Source: Bacillota bacterium
Lineage (GTDB): Bacteria > Bacillota > Clostridia > Lutisporales > Lutisporaceae
Assembly (NCBI GenBank): GCA_023230985.1
Contig: JALNWH010000003.1
Coordinates: forward strand, 1-46,430
Length of the DNA: 46,430 nucleotides
Direction: 5' to 3'
Of this stretch, positions 8,775 through 16,611 are shown in pieces. Made by a program: the position numbers and the translations under genes. The notes beneath the pieces are model-generated. The model saw nothing but the letters and a program-made list of their open reading frames with translations, did no database searches and was not told where the DNA came from. The stretch's first letter is position 1, and each line of letters starts with the position of its first letter.

Positions 8775-9176
8775 TCAATTGCTTTTCCTACGCTTATGCT
8801 TTGGCATTATTTTCTTGATACTCTCTGCCTGTTCCTGTGTTATTACCTTGTCTTGTACCATTTTATCTATGACATTTGTTTTATTTTTTCTATAGTCTTG
8901 CATATGCTGTCTTCTTTGTTCTTCCGTCATATCCTTCATCTGTTCAAATAGTTTCTTTTTTTCTTCTCTTTCTATTTGAAAATAGTCCTTAATCTTCAGC
9001 AGTTCTTCATTTGTTATTACTCCGTTTTCGACTAAGCTTTCTAAATCTTTTGTGAATTTTTCTCTTTTAGAATCATCAGCTTTACTATCAGCAAATCCAA
9101 CTATCCCAAACACAAGCACAAAGCAAAAAATCATCAGCATCGCAAATGTTACTAATTTTTTTGTTTTTATATTCAT
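8775..9176 (-). CDS. Small secreted helical protein (DUF2680-like)
   Basis: The 133-residue protein starts with a clear signal peptide (hydrophobic ~8-27, ending GFADSKA). A charged, all-helical mature part follows. It contains two similar helix pairs, VENGVITNEELLKIKDYF and VQDKVITQEQAESIKKIM, which match the G-x-I-T-x-x-Q-A pattern of DUF2680-type proteins. A glutamate/lysine-rich MTEEQRRQHM stretch lies between. The function is unknown; a role at the cell envelope is an inference. The start is supported by AGGAGG 6 bases upstream of the ATG, and a strong terminator follows the gene, so it is probably transcribed alone. Confidence 0.75.
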   Translation of the reverse strand: MNIKTKKLVTFAMLMIFCFVLVFGIVGFADSKADDSKREKFTKDLESLVENGVITNEELLKIKDYFQIEREEKKKLFEQMKDMTEEQRRQHMQDYRKNKTNVIDKMVQDKVITQEQAESIKKIMPKHKRRKSN

Positions 9177-9280
9177 CCTTTGCCTCCTTTTTATAAATAT
9201 TTGTTTATGCTGATAAATTTATTATTTACTTAATTGTTGAAATTTTTGTGATGTATCATTTGACTTTTTTTTGTGAAAAC

Positions 9281-9309
9281 TTGACATAACAGTCTCTAAA
9301 GCTTACTAT
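9281..9309 (+). promoter_or_regulatory. Promoter of the HD-domain gene
   Basis: TTGACA at 9281-9286, a 17-base spacer and TACTAT at 9304-9309 make a good vegetative promoter. It points at the HD-domain gene and leaves an untranslated leader of about 95 bases. Confidence 0.6.
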
Positions 9310-9412
9310 TTTTATAACAAGCGATTAGACATATTGTACAGTGTGGAACAAAAAGCAAAGATTAATAAATTCCTTTATGCATATTTAAAAAATTAAGAAA
9401 GAAGGTTTGAAT

Positions 9413-9991
9413 ATGAGTAAAAAACCAACAAGAGAAGAAGCTTTTGAACTTCTAAAGAAATACAATAAAAACGAAAGCCTTATACGTCATGCTCTAACAG
9501 TGGAGGGTGTTATGAAACATTTTGCTGAACTATTTGACGAACCCGACGTAGAGAAATGGACAGTTATCGGATTAACTCACGATCTGGATTATGAATTGTA
9601 TCCGGAACAGCATTGTATAAAAGTAAGAGAATTGTTAGAAGAAGAAGGCTGGCCGGAGGACTATATCAGGGCTATTCAAAGCCACGGTTGGGGACTATGT
9701 TGTGATATTGAGCCGGTAGAAAAAATGGAAAAAGTCTTATTTGCCATTGATGAACTAACCGGTCTAATAACAGCAGCAGCACTTATGCGTCCAAGCAAGT
9801 CTGTCCTTGACTTAGAAGTAAAATCGGTTAAAAAGAAATGGAAAGATAAAAGATTCGCTGCGGGTGTTGATAGGGAAGTGATTCAAAAAGGTGTAAAACT
9901 TTTGGACATGGACTTAAACTTCATTATAGATGAAACTATTAAAGGAATGCGTAAAGTGGCAGAGGAAATAGAACTTAAAGGGAATCTATAA
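9413..9991 (+). CDS. HD-domain (HDIG-type) metal-dependent hydrolase
   Basis: The protein has 192 residues and an HD fold with the expected metal ligands: His26 (RHAL), His56-Asp57 (THDLD), His91 (SHGWG) and Asp113 (AIDELTG). Such proteins are phosphohydrolases; the substrate cannot be told from sequence and may be a nucleotide. It matches the small HDIG proteins common in Clostridia. The ATG at 9413 is chosen over TTG 9407 because GAAGG at 9401-9405 has 7-base spacing to it. It is monocistronic on the plus strand and faces the glutaredoxin gene. Confidence 0.85.
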   Translation: MSKKPTREEAFELLKKYNKNESLIRHALTVEGVMKHFAELFDEPDVEKWTVIGLTHDLDYELYPEQHCIKVRELLEEEGWPEDYIRAIQSHGWGLCCDIEPVEKMEKVLFAIDELTGLITAAALMRPSKSVLDLEVKSVKKKWKDKRFAAGVDREVIQKGVKLLDMDLNFIIDETIKGMRKVAEEIELKGNL

Positions 9992-10013
9992 CTTAAGATA
10001 TTTAAAAATACTA

Positions 10014-10080
10014 CGCATATATCATTTGATTCGATTGCTAAGCTCTAAGGCTAGAACTTAGCAATCTTAATCAAATATAT
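10014..10080. terminator. Long inverted repeat between convergent genes
   Basis: GATTGCTAAG at 10033-10042 pairs perfectly with CTTAGCAATC at 10057-10066. Pairing resumes outside a small bulge with TTGATT/AATCAA and ATATAT arms, and TCTA/TAGA closes the loop. The whole makes a stem of more than 20 pairs. It lacks a clear T-tract, so it may be a bidirectional transcription stop or a mobile palindromic element rather than a classic terminator. Confidence 0.5.
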
Positions 10081-10091
10081 AAGTTTATACT

Positions 10092-10162
10092 TGTCATCCA
10101 GGCTTTTGCTGAAAGATCTTCTCTCCGAAGCATGAGACTCTTAGCCATCGCTCAGAGTGACA
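10092..10162. repeat. Degenerate dispersed palindromic repeat, copy 2
   Basis: The 71-base block begins TGTCATCCAGG and ends CTCAGAGTGACA. Read on the minus strand it begins TGTCACTCTGAGCGATGG, sharing its first ten bases with the block at 3043-3115, which has the same size. It lies between the HD gene and the glutaredoxin gene, outside coding sequence. Confidence 0.45.
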
Positions 10163-10202
10163 CTAATACCGTTTTTCAACCTTTTTGCTATTACAAGATT
10201 AT

Positions 10203-10433
10203 TTACTGCGTAATAAGACTGTCTATTCTTCTTTGATCAAATCCTATTATAATAGTTCCGTCAATATCAATTACAGGTACTCCTTGCTGTCCTGACTTTT
10301 TAACCATTTCAATAGCGCCTTCTCTGTCAATGCCTACGTTAACTTCTTTATAATCTACGCCTTTGCTTTTCAAATAATCTTTTGCCTTTGTACACCATGG
10401 ACAAGTGCTTGTAGAATATACTGTTATATTCAT
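10203..10433 (-). CDS. Small glutaredoxin-family protein
   Basis: The protein has 76 residues and a thioredoxin fold. The redox motif Cys11-Pro-Trp-Cys14 (STCPWCTKAK) and the cis-proline in QGVPVI are present, and it ends GFDQRRIDSLI as in the YruB/NrdH-like group. It is probably a cytosolic thiol or persulfide exchange protein, reduced by thioredoxin reductase or low-molecular-weight thiols. ATG 10433 is preceded by AAAAAGGAGG with 7-base spacing. The upstream promoter carries a CsoR/CstR-type operator, which suggests control by a copper or sulfane-sulfur sensor; no such regulator is in the window. Confidence 0.9.
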   Translation of the reverse strand: MNITVYSTSTCPWCTKAKDYLKSKGVDYKEVNVGIDREGAIEMVKKSGQQGVPVIDIDGTIIIGFDQRRIDSLITQ

Positions 10434-10512
10434 AAAAAAACCTCCTTTTTTTAATGTACTAATAATCATTTATAAATTTATTCTTTCCTTGTATTCTTTC
10501 ACTATTCCGCTA

Positions 10513-10558
10513 ATACCCCCTATGGGTATATAATATCACCTATTATGTTCCAAGTCAA
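10513..10558 (-). promoter_or_regulatory. Glutaredoxin promoter with CsoR/CstR-type operator
   Basis: On the minus strand, TTGACT (10558-10553), a 17-base spacer and TATTAT (10535-10530), with an extended TG, form a strong promoter. Touching it at 10529-10513 is ATACCCATAGGGGGTAT, the A/T-flanked G-tract dyad that CsoR-family repressors (CsoR, CstR, FrmR) bind. Repressor there would block the transcription start. The hexamers are seen directly; the regulator class is inferred from operator form. Confidence 0.7.
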
Positions 10559-10598
10559 TAGCTTGAAAAAAATTGATAATCATTTATAGAAGGTTTTT

Positions 10599-11564
10599 TT
10601 AATTTATTATTATATCTTTCATAAGTTTTTTATCTAAATTTCCACCGCTTATTATAATCGCTGTATTCTTATTATCAAATATATGGGGATAGTTAAGCAC
10701 TGCAGCAACGCCCACTGCACCGGCAGGTTCTGCTATTACCTTTTCTTTAGTCATTAAATGATGCACGGCTTTTCTAATATCACTTTCCTCAACCAATAAA
10801 ATATCGTCAATACATTTGTCTGCCATATTAAAGGGTATTTCACCAATCCCTCCAATCAAAGCATCACAGATAGAAGGTTGGGAAGGATAATCTTCATAAC
10901 ATATATTGTCTTCCAAAGATTTTACCATAGCGGGACATGCTTTTGTCTGCACACCAATGATTTTTATCTTCGGCTTCATTTTCTTGGCAGCAACAGCTAA
11001 TCCTGTGATAAGTCCACCGCCGCCTATTGGTGCCAAAATTATATCTATATCCGAATTATCTTCCAAAATCTCCATTGCTATACTGCCTTGTCCAGCGATA
11101 GCTTCTATATCTGAGCAGGGATCTATAAATGTAAGCTTGTTTTTTTCCAAAGCTTCCAGTCCGAATTTATGTGCCTCGTCATAATTTTCGCCGACAGCAA
11201 TAACTTCCCCACCATAGTATCTAATTTTCTCCAGTTTTGATTCGGGTATAGTTGCAGGTACATATATTTTTGCTTTTATCCCCCCTAAAAGTTTTGCAGC
11301 ATAACTAACACCGGCACCATGATTACCGGATGATACTGCCATAACTCCTCTGTCCTTTTCTTCACTACTTAAGCTCATTAGCTTATTTAGTGCCCCTCTT
11401 ATTTTAAAGCATTTTAATTTTTGCTGACATTCCAATTTCAAAAATATATTTGTGCTTTTACTGCTTAAATATATAGAATAATCAAGAGGAGTTTTGTAAA
11501 TATATTTTTTAATATTATTTCTTGCGAAATAAATATCATCATAAGTAACTATATCCTTTTCCAT
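10599..11564 (-). CDS. Threonine/serine dehydratase, PLP-dependent
   Basis: This 321-residue fold-type II PLP enzyme resembles catabolic threonine dehydratase (TdcB) and serine racemase/dehydratase. The Schiff-base lysine is in CFKIRGALNK, the phosphate-binding glycine loop is GGGGL, the asparagine loop is SSGNHGAGV, and it ends with ISGGNLD. It would convert threonine to 2-oxobutanoate and ammonia, or serine to pyruvate. It has no C-terminal ACT regulatory domain, so isoleucine feedback control is unlikely and a catabolic role fits. It follows the nitroreductase and M42 genes on the same strand, with a 54-base gap from the nitroreductase. Confidence 0.9.
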   Translation of the reverse strand: MEKDIVTYDDIYFARNNIKKYIYKTPLDYSIYLSSKSTNIFLKLECQQKLKCFKIRGALNKLMSLSSEEKDRGVMAVSSGNHGAGVSYAAKLLGGIKAKIYVPATIPESKLEKIRYYGGEVIAVGENYDEAHKFGLEALEKNKLTFIDPCSDIEAIAGQGSIAMEILEDNSDIDIILAPIGGGGLITGLAVAAKKMKPKIKIIGVQTKACPAMVKSLEDNICYEDYPSQPSICDALIGGIGEIPFNMADKCIDDILLVEESDIRKAVHHLMTKEKVIAEPAGAVGVAAVLNYPHIFDNKNTAIIISGGNLDKKLMKDIIIN

Positions 11565-11618
11565 AACATCATTCCTCGTCTTTTTACTTAAATGTTTTCA
11601 AATAGCCAAAAAACTAAG

Positions 11619-12137
11619 CTAATATTTCTCATAATGCACTCTGTCTTTAAATAAGCTATTTATATCATGAGGAGGTTTTTTTTCATCAGGATATCCTATT
11701 GCTATTATGCACTCTATTTTAACGCCTTCCGGTACATCCAAAATATCTTTTACATAATCTTCAGTACTGGTACTTTCATTATGCATCCTATTTCTTACAT
11801 GTATCCAACAGGTACCTAGGCCAAGGGAATGAGCTGTTAATTGAATTATTATTGCGGAAATCGCAGAATCTTCTACCCATATATCCCTCAATTCTCCACC
11901 TGCAGCTACTACAATAGCTAATGGTGCGCCTTCTAAAAACTGTGAACCATTAATTCTGCAATTGGATAATTTTCTAAGCTTTTCTTCATCTTCAACAACG
12001 ATAAATTCCCAAGGTCTCCCATTACTTGCTGTTGGTGCAGTTAATACTCCCTTTAAAATCTCTTCAATCTTTTCCTTCTCAACTTTACGATTCGTGTATT
12101 TTCTTATACTTCTTCTTGTTTTTAATAATTCCAGCAT
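11619..12137 (-). CDS. Nitroreductase-family FMN oxidoreductase
   Basis: The protein has 172 residues. The FMN phosphate-binding start RRSIRKYTNRKV is followed by APTASNGRPWEF and the C-terminal IAIGYPDEKKPP typical of the family. It probably forms a homodimer and uses NAD(P)H to reduce nitro, quinone or other acceptors. The physiological substrate is not evident. The 48-base gap to the M42 gene upstream and the same strand suggest a shared transcript, though a link to peptide breakdown is only contextual. Confidence 0.88.
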   Translation of the reverse strand: MLELLKTRRSIRKYTNRKVEKEKIEEILKGVLTAPTASNGRPWEFIVVEDEEKLRKLSNCRINGSQFLEGAPLAIVVAAGGELRDIWVEDSAISAIIIQLTAHSLGLGTCWIHVRNRMHNESTSTEDYVKDILDVPEGVKIECIIAIGYPDEKKPPHDINSLFKDRVHYEKY

Positions 12138-12185
12138 TTCAAAAATCCGCCTTTCTCTTATATAAGTTTTTTAAGTATTATAAAA

Positions 12186-13190
12186 CTAAATATTTATCTT
12201 TTCCTTTTCCAATACCTTTATTAATAATTTAATTGAGTTTATCACGTCTGAAATATACACCATCTCTGAGGGGGAGTGTACATATCTACAGGGTATGGAG
12301 ATAACCCCGGAGGGTATCCCTGACCGACTTAAATGAATAGCTCCTGAATCTGTGCCGCCTGCATCCAAAATTTCATATTGAAATGGTATTTCATTATCTA
12401 CCGCTACTTCCGTAATTAAATCTTTTACCTTTGGGCTGACAATGATACTTCTATCTTTCACCTTGATAGCAGCACCTTTACCTAACCCTACATCCATGAC
12501 CTCCGCTTTAGGTGTATCGCCGGTCAATGTTACATCTATAGCTATGCCCAAATCAGGGTTTATTCCATAAGCAGCTGTCTTAGCACCTCTAAGTCCTACT
12601 TCCTCCTGTACTGTGAAAACAAAGTATATTTCATTTGGGGTGTCTTTAAGTTTTTTTAAAGCCTCTATAGCTACAAAACAGCCAATCCTATCATCCAAGG
12701 TTTTTGATATTATACATTCATTTTGATAAATAAAAGGAGAATAAAAAGATGCAACATCGCCTACATTAATCTTTTTTATTACTTCTTCTTTAGACGGCAA
12801 TCCTACATCTATGAACATTTTGTTTAGCTTTAAATCCTTTATATCATCTAATTTCTCCATACCTATGACACCTATGGTTTCATCATCAAATATAACTTTC
12901 TGCCCTAAAGACATAAAAGGTGATACGCCGCCTATATTTGTAAAGCGGAGAAATCCATCATCATCTACGTTAGTAACCATGATTCCAATTTCATCCATAT
13001 GTGAGGCTACCATGATTCTCTTGCCTTTACCTTTTTTTATTGCAATAAGATTGCCCAAGGCATCTACCTTGATTTCATCAGCAAATTCTTGAATCTCTTC
13101 TTTTATTACCTTTCTTATCTTTTCTTCATTGCCTGAAGGGCCAAAGGTCATCAGCAGCTTTTTAAGTAGCTCCGCGTTGATTTTATTCAC
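12186..13190 (-). CDS. M42-family aminopeptidase (first of three paralogues by coordinate)
   Basis: The 334-residue protein belongs to the M42 (FrvX/TET/CelM) dinuclear metal aminopeptidases, which usually form tetrahedral dodecamers and trim peptides in the cytosol. Metal and catalytic residues are in ASHMDEIG, LDDRIG, VQEEVGLRGA, AIDVTLTGD and RYVHSPSEM. GTG 13190 is the likely start because GGGGAG at 13198-13203 is 7 bases upstream, while the ATG at 13196 is too close to it. The start overlaps the end of the next M42 gene by 8 bases, implying translational coupling. Confidence 0.93.
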   Translation of the reverse strand: MNKINAELLKKLLMTFGPSGNEEKIRKVIKEEIQEFADEIKVDALGNLIAIKKGKGKRIMVASHMDEIGIMVTNVDDDGFLRFTNIGGVSPFMSLGQKVIFDDETIGVIGMEKLDDIKDLKLNKMFIDVGLPSKEEVIKKINVGDVASFYSPFIYQNECIISKTLDDRIGCFVAIEALKKLKDTPNEIYFVFTVQEEVGLRGAKTAAYGINPDLGIAIDVTLTGDTPKAEVMDVGLGKGAAIKVKDRSIIVSPKVKDLITEVAVDNEIPFQYEILDAGGTDSGAIHLSRSGIPSGVISIPCRYVHSPSEMVYISDVINSIKLLIKVLEKEKINI

Positions 13191-14211
13191 AAACATACTC
13201 CCCTTTCTTAATACCTTTTAGGAATAGCTTTGCAGTTTTTTTACAACCTTCAAAATCCTCCAAACTCATTATTGAAGAAGGTGAGTGAATATAACGACAT
13301 GGAACAGATAATGCAGCACAAGGAATTCCCTCTTTAGTGAGGTGTATTTCTCCCGCATCATTTCCACCCGGAGAAGGTTGCCTATATTGTATTTTTATAT
13401 TATTTTCTACTGCAGTTTCATGTATACATTGATTTAATTTTTTTGAAAATATTGTATAAGAATCCATCAAAGAAAGTGCAGGGCCTTTCCCCAGTTTTGT
13501 AATATGTGAATGTTCCGGGACTTCCGATATATCGGAGCATAAAGTACCTTCAAAAACAATTGCAAAACTCGGATCCGCATTATATGCTGCGACCTTGGCT
13601 CCTCTAAGCCCTATCTCTTCTTGAACTGTAAAAACTCCATAAATCTCTACATCGTATTCTTCTTTCAATAAATCTATCAAAACACCGCATCCGGCTCTAT
13701 CGTCTAATGCCTTCGCTTTTATTAAATTCCCGCCAAATTCAATAAACTCACTGTCAAATGCTACATAGTCGCCTTTCTTCACTAGCTTTTCCGCTTCTTC
13801 TTTTGATTTTGCTCCAATATCTATATAAAGCTGCTTAATTTTTAAAGGTGTATTCCTCTCATTCTTGTCTTGCAAGTGGATAGCCTTAGCGCCTATAACC
13901 CCATGTATCCTGTCTTTACCAATCAATACTTGTTTTGATACAAGAATTCTTTCATCGATTCCACCCACTAGCGAAAACCTTATAAATCCTCCATCATCAA
14001 TGGATCTCACAATCATACCTACTTCATCCATATGAGCCGCCAACATAACCCTCGGAAATCCTTCCTTGCCTTTTTTAATTGCTATAACATTTCCCAGCCT
14101 ATCAGTTTTTATTTCATCAACATGCTCTCTTATTTCTTCAATAATAATATTTCTTACTTCATCTTCGTTTCCCGATACACCATTTGCCATAGTAAGTCTC
14201 TTTAATAGCAT
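13183..14211 (-). CDS. M42-family aminopeptidase (second paralogue; Glu in place of a metal Asp)
   Basis: The 342-residue M42 aminopeptidase carries the motifs AAHMDEVG, LDDRAGCG, VQEEIGLRGA and RYIHSPSSIM. Where the other two paralogues have AIDV, this one has VFEGTLCSD, so the metal-ligand aspartate is a glutamate. Glutamate can still bind metal, so activity is likely kept, perhaps with altered specificity. ATG 14211 follows GGAGGAG. It overlaps the third paralogue by 10 bases. Confidence 0.92.
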   Translation of the reverse strand: MLLKRLTMANGVSGNEDEVRNIIIEEIREHVDEIKTDRLGNVIAIKKGKEGFPRVMLAAHMDEVGMIVRSIDDGGFIRFSLVGGIDERILVSKQVLIGKDRIHGVIGAKAIHLQDKNERNTPLKIKQLYIDIGAKSKEEAEKLVKKGDYVAFDSEFIEFGGNLIKAKALDDRAGCGVLIDLLKEEYDVEIYGVFTVQEEIGLRGAKVAAYNADPSFAIVFEGTLCSDISEVPEHSHITKLGKGPALSLMDSYTIFSKKLNQCIHETAVENNIKIQYRQPSPGGNDAGEIHLTKEGIPCAALSVPCRYIHSPSSIMSLEDFEGCKKTAKLFLKGIKKGEYVCE

Positions 14212-15251
14212 AACATCTCCTCCAAATCCACAAGATTTAAGCTGACAATGAAATTAGCCAAAATCTTACCCGCATTTTTTATATCATTTAAATCAACTAC
14301 TTCAACAGATGTATGCATATATCGCAGAGGAATTGATATTAGCCCCGCTGCTACCCCGCTTTGTGTTACCTGTATAGCCCAAGCATCCGTTCCTGTTTCT
14401 CCCGGATGGATTTCTTCTTGGTAAGGCAGATTATATTCCTTTGCTATTTGCGTTAGACCTTCATACACTTTTGGATGTATATTTGCACCAAAACCCATTG
14501 CCGGTCCTTTTCCTAATTCGCTTAAATCATCATTTGTTAGTTCCGGTGTAGAAGCAAAACCTACATCTATTGCTATGCCAATATCCGGAAATATGTTATA
14601 AGTTGATGTTATGGCCCCTCTAAGCCCTACCTCCTCTTGAACTGTAGCTACAGCATATACATCGCAATCATGGTTCATTTTATTTAGTTCTTTTATGCAC
14701 TCATACATGACTGCTACACCTGCTTTATCATCCAATGCTTTTGACGATATGCGATCTCCTTGCAAATCAATCATTTTTCTCCTAATAGAAATGATATCAC
14801 CTACAGAGACAATTTCTTTAACCTCTTCTTTGTGTAAACCTACATCAATGAGCATATCTTCCATCTTTACTGTTTTCTTTTTCTCTTCTTCACTAAGAAT
14901 ATGGGGTGGTTTATTGCCGATAACACCAAATAAATCCACTTTCCCATGTACTATTACCTCCTGGGCAAGCAAAGTCCTTTGATCTATCCCACCTACATTG
15001 GTAAATTTTATAAACCCCTTTTCATCAATCTGTTTTACCATTAATCCGATTTCATCCATATGGGCAGCTAAAAATATTTTTTTCCTATCGCCTGTATTTC
15101 CTTTTTTAAGTATTATTAAATTGCCCAGTTTATCTTTAACTATATCATCGGAATAAGGCTTAAAATACTCTTCAATTACATTGGATATTTCACACTCATA
15201 GCCCGACAAACCCGGGGTTTCAACCATCTCTCGTATAAATTTTTTTAGCAA
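14202..15251 (-). CDS. M42-family aminopeptidase (third paralogue; first gene of its operon)
   Basis: The 349-residue M42 enzyme has the motifs AAHMDEIGLM, LDDKAGVAV, VQEEVGLRGA, AIDVGFAST and RYMHTSVEVV. The start is TTG 15251, preceded by AGGGAG at suitable spacing. It is the promoter-proximal gene, lying just after an asparaginase terminator and a 16-base palindrome. The three paralogues overlap and differ in sequence, so they may have different residue preferences or build mixed TET particles, as reported for archaeal TET pairs; that is inference here. Confidence 0.93.
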   Translation of the reverse strand: MLKKFIREMVETPGLSGYECEISNVIEEYFKPYSDDIVKDKLGNLIILKKGNTGDRKKIFLAAHMDEIGLMVKQIDEKGFIKFTNVGGIDQRTLLAQEVIVHGKVDLFGVIGNKPPHILSEEEKKKTVKMEDMLIDVGLHKEEVKEIVSVGDIISIRRKMIDLQGDRISSKALDDKAGVAVMYECIKELNKMNHDCDVYAVATVQEEVGLRGAITSTYNIFPDIGIAIDVGFASTPELTNDDLSELGKGPAMGFGANIHPKVYEGLTQIAKEYNLPYQEEIHPGETGTDAWAIQVTQSGVAAGLISIPLRYMHTSVEVVDLNDIKNAGKILANFIVSLNLVDLEEMLCY

Positions 15252-15284
15252 GCTTCACTCCCTCTTTTCCAAAAGATTTTATAT

Positions 15285-15300
15285 CAGAGGCATGCCTCTG
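15285..15300. promoter_or_regulatory. Perfect 16-base palindrome upstream of the M42 operon
   Basis: CAGAGGCATGCCTCTG is a perfect palindrome 34 bases before the TTG start. On the minus strand it is followed by GATATAAAATC, a good -10 element, so it would fill the -35/-10 spacer. No recognisable -35 is present, which fits a regulated promoter. The cognate protein is unknown. Confidence 0.5.
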
Positions 15301-15321
15301 CATTGTTATGTAGAAAAATGA

Positions 15322-15363
15322 AAATCCTAACTATTACTAAGTTTAACATAATAGTTAGGATTT
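15322..15363 (-). terminator. Terminator of the asparaginase gene
   Basis: A perfect 15-pair stem (arms 15322-15336 and 15349-15363, AAATCCTAACTATTA and its complement) is followed on the minus strand by TCATTTTT. It ends the asparaginase transcript before the M42 operon. Confidence 0.8.
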
Positions 15364-15398
15364 ATTAACCAAAGATAATTTTTTAACAATTTTAGTAT

Positions 15399-16382
15399 TT
15401 ATATATAACAGTTTTTTTCAAATTCAAATTTTATTTGTTCATAGGAATAACCTAGAGATAATAGTACCATTAGCTTTAATCTGGCTTTATGAGAAGGTAG
15501 ATAATCTCCTAGAATGACTCCCATATTTACTAAGTATTTTTCCGAACCGACAAAGCCGTAGGTCCCCATCATAAGCCTTCCCTCCGGTACTCTGGATGTA
15601 AGTATAACAGGTATGTCGTTTTCTATAGCTTTTTTAACTCCTTCTATGGATCTTTCCGGTACATGCCCTGCGCCCAGTCCCTCGTAGATAATTCCATCTA
15701 CTTTATCATTAACTGAATTTAGGAGCAATCTGGAGTCACTGCCAAGATAGCTTTTTACTATATCAACTTTTATATTTTTAAAATCTCCTATGCCATAGAT
15801 TTCTCTTTTATTGGGTTCTCTAAACCATAAGACTTTGCCATTGTCAATTGTTCCTACCGGTCCAAAGTCTTGGCTTTTAAAGGTGGAAACACGAGTTTTG
15901 TGTGTCTTTGTAGCTTCTTTAGCTAAAAACACCTCAGAAGCAAACACGATTAACGGGCCATATTTCCCGGCCTTTGCGTTAGCTGCAACTAATATTGAAT
16001 CCACTATATTAATCTGAAAATCAGAGCTTATTGCCGATAAATTTCTTTGAGCGCCAGTAAGTACTATAGGGATGTTTAAGTCTGTTGTAAGGTCTAAAAA
16101 ATAAGCAGTCTCTTCCAAGGTATCGGTACCATGTGTGATTACAATACCATCGTAGTCTTCTTCTTTTAATTTTATAATAAGCTTTCTTAACTCTACCAAA
16201 TCCTCATGGCTTATATGTGCACTTGGGATATTTATAAAGTCAATATCCTGTACCGTAATGTTTCCTAAGGCCGGCAATCCGCTAAGCAACTCCATACCAC
16301 CGGCCATTGGCTCCGCCAAGCCGGTTTTATTTGATTTCATGGCTATAGTTCCCCCGGTTGTAATTAACGCTATCTTTCTCAA
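15399..16382 (-). CDS. ansA: L-asparaginase (type I-like)
   Basis: The 327-residue amidohydrolase hydrolyses asparagine to aspartate and ammonia. Both catalytic threonines are visible, Thr12 in TTGGTIA and Thr86 in THGTDTLEE with Asp87; the partner lysine is in ATKTHK (about Lys159). There is no signal peptide, so it is cytosolic. TTG 16382 is preceded by AGGAGGAG. It has its own promoter and terminator. The product aspartate could feed fumarate, which the fumarase and malic enzyme at 40.7-43.3 kb would carry to pyruvate. Confidence 0.92.
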   Translation of the reverse strand: MRKIALITTGGTIAMKSNKTGLAEPMAGGMELLSGLPALGNITVQDIDFINIPSAHISHEDLVELRKLIIKLKEEDYDGIVITHGTDTLEETAYFLDLTTDLNIPIVLTGAQRNLSAISSDFQINIVDSILVAANAKAGKYGPLIVFASEVFLAKEATKTHKTRVSTFKSQDFGPVGTIDNGKVLWFREPNKREIYGIGDFKNIKVDIVKSYLGSDSRLLLNSVNDKVDGIIYEGLGAGHVPERSIEGVKKAIENDIPVILTSRVPEGRLMMGTYGFVGSEKYLVNMGVILGDYLPSHKARLKLMVLLSLGYSYEQIKFEFEKNCYI

Positions 16383-16410
16383 TCCTATCTCCTCCTGTGA
16401 TTAATAGTAC

Positions 16411-16458
16411 ATAATAGTAGCTTCTTTAATTATAAATCAAAATGGTATGGTTATACCA
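16411..16458 (-). promoter_or_regulatory. Asparaginase promoter and upstream dyad
   Basis: On the minus strand TTGATT (16440-16435), 18 bases, then TATTAT (16416-16411) make a plausible vegetative promoter. Immediately upstream lies TGGTAT-GGTT-ATACCA at 16443-16458 (plus strand), an inverted repeat that looks like an activator or repressor site. I found no GG-N10-GC sigma-54 promoter here, so control by the adjacent sigma-54 activator is not supported by a matching promoter. Confidence 0.4.
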
Positions 16459-16550
16459 CCTAAAAATATAATGATAATTTAGTTGCTATATATAGTAATA
16501 GCTTTTCTTTGCATTTTCATCCAATCAAAAGTTTACCAACTATTCTTTAG

Positions 16551-16587
16551 ATAAAAATACACCAATCAAGAATTAATGATTGGCGTA
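16551..16587 (-). terminator. Terminator of the sigma-54 activator gene
   Basis: Arms 16558-16568 and 16577-16587 pair through CCAATCA/TGATTGG plus TAC/GTA with one G-T wobble. On the minus strand the stem is followed by TTTTTAT. It separates the regulator from the asparaginase gene. Confidence 0.75.
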
Positions 16588-16611
16588 CATATTGTTTTTT
16601 ATAATTTCTAT

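Noticed and set aside
16383..16611. Sigma-54 promoter (GG-N10-GC) between the activator and asparaginase
   Set aside because: The best candidate, in the dyad region, has CC in place of GC; a vegetative promoter fits better.
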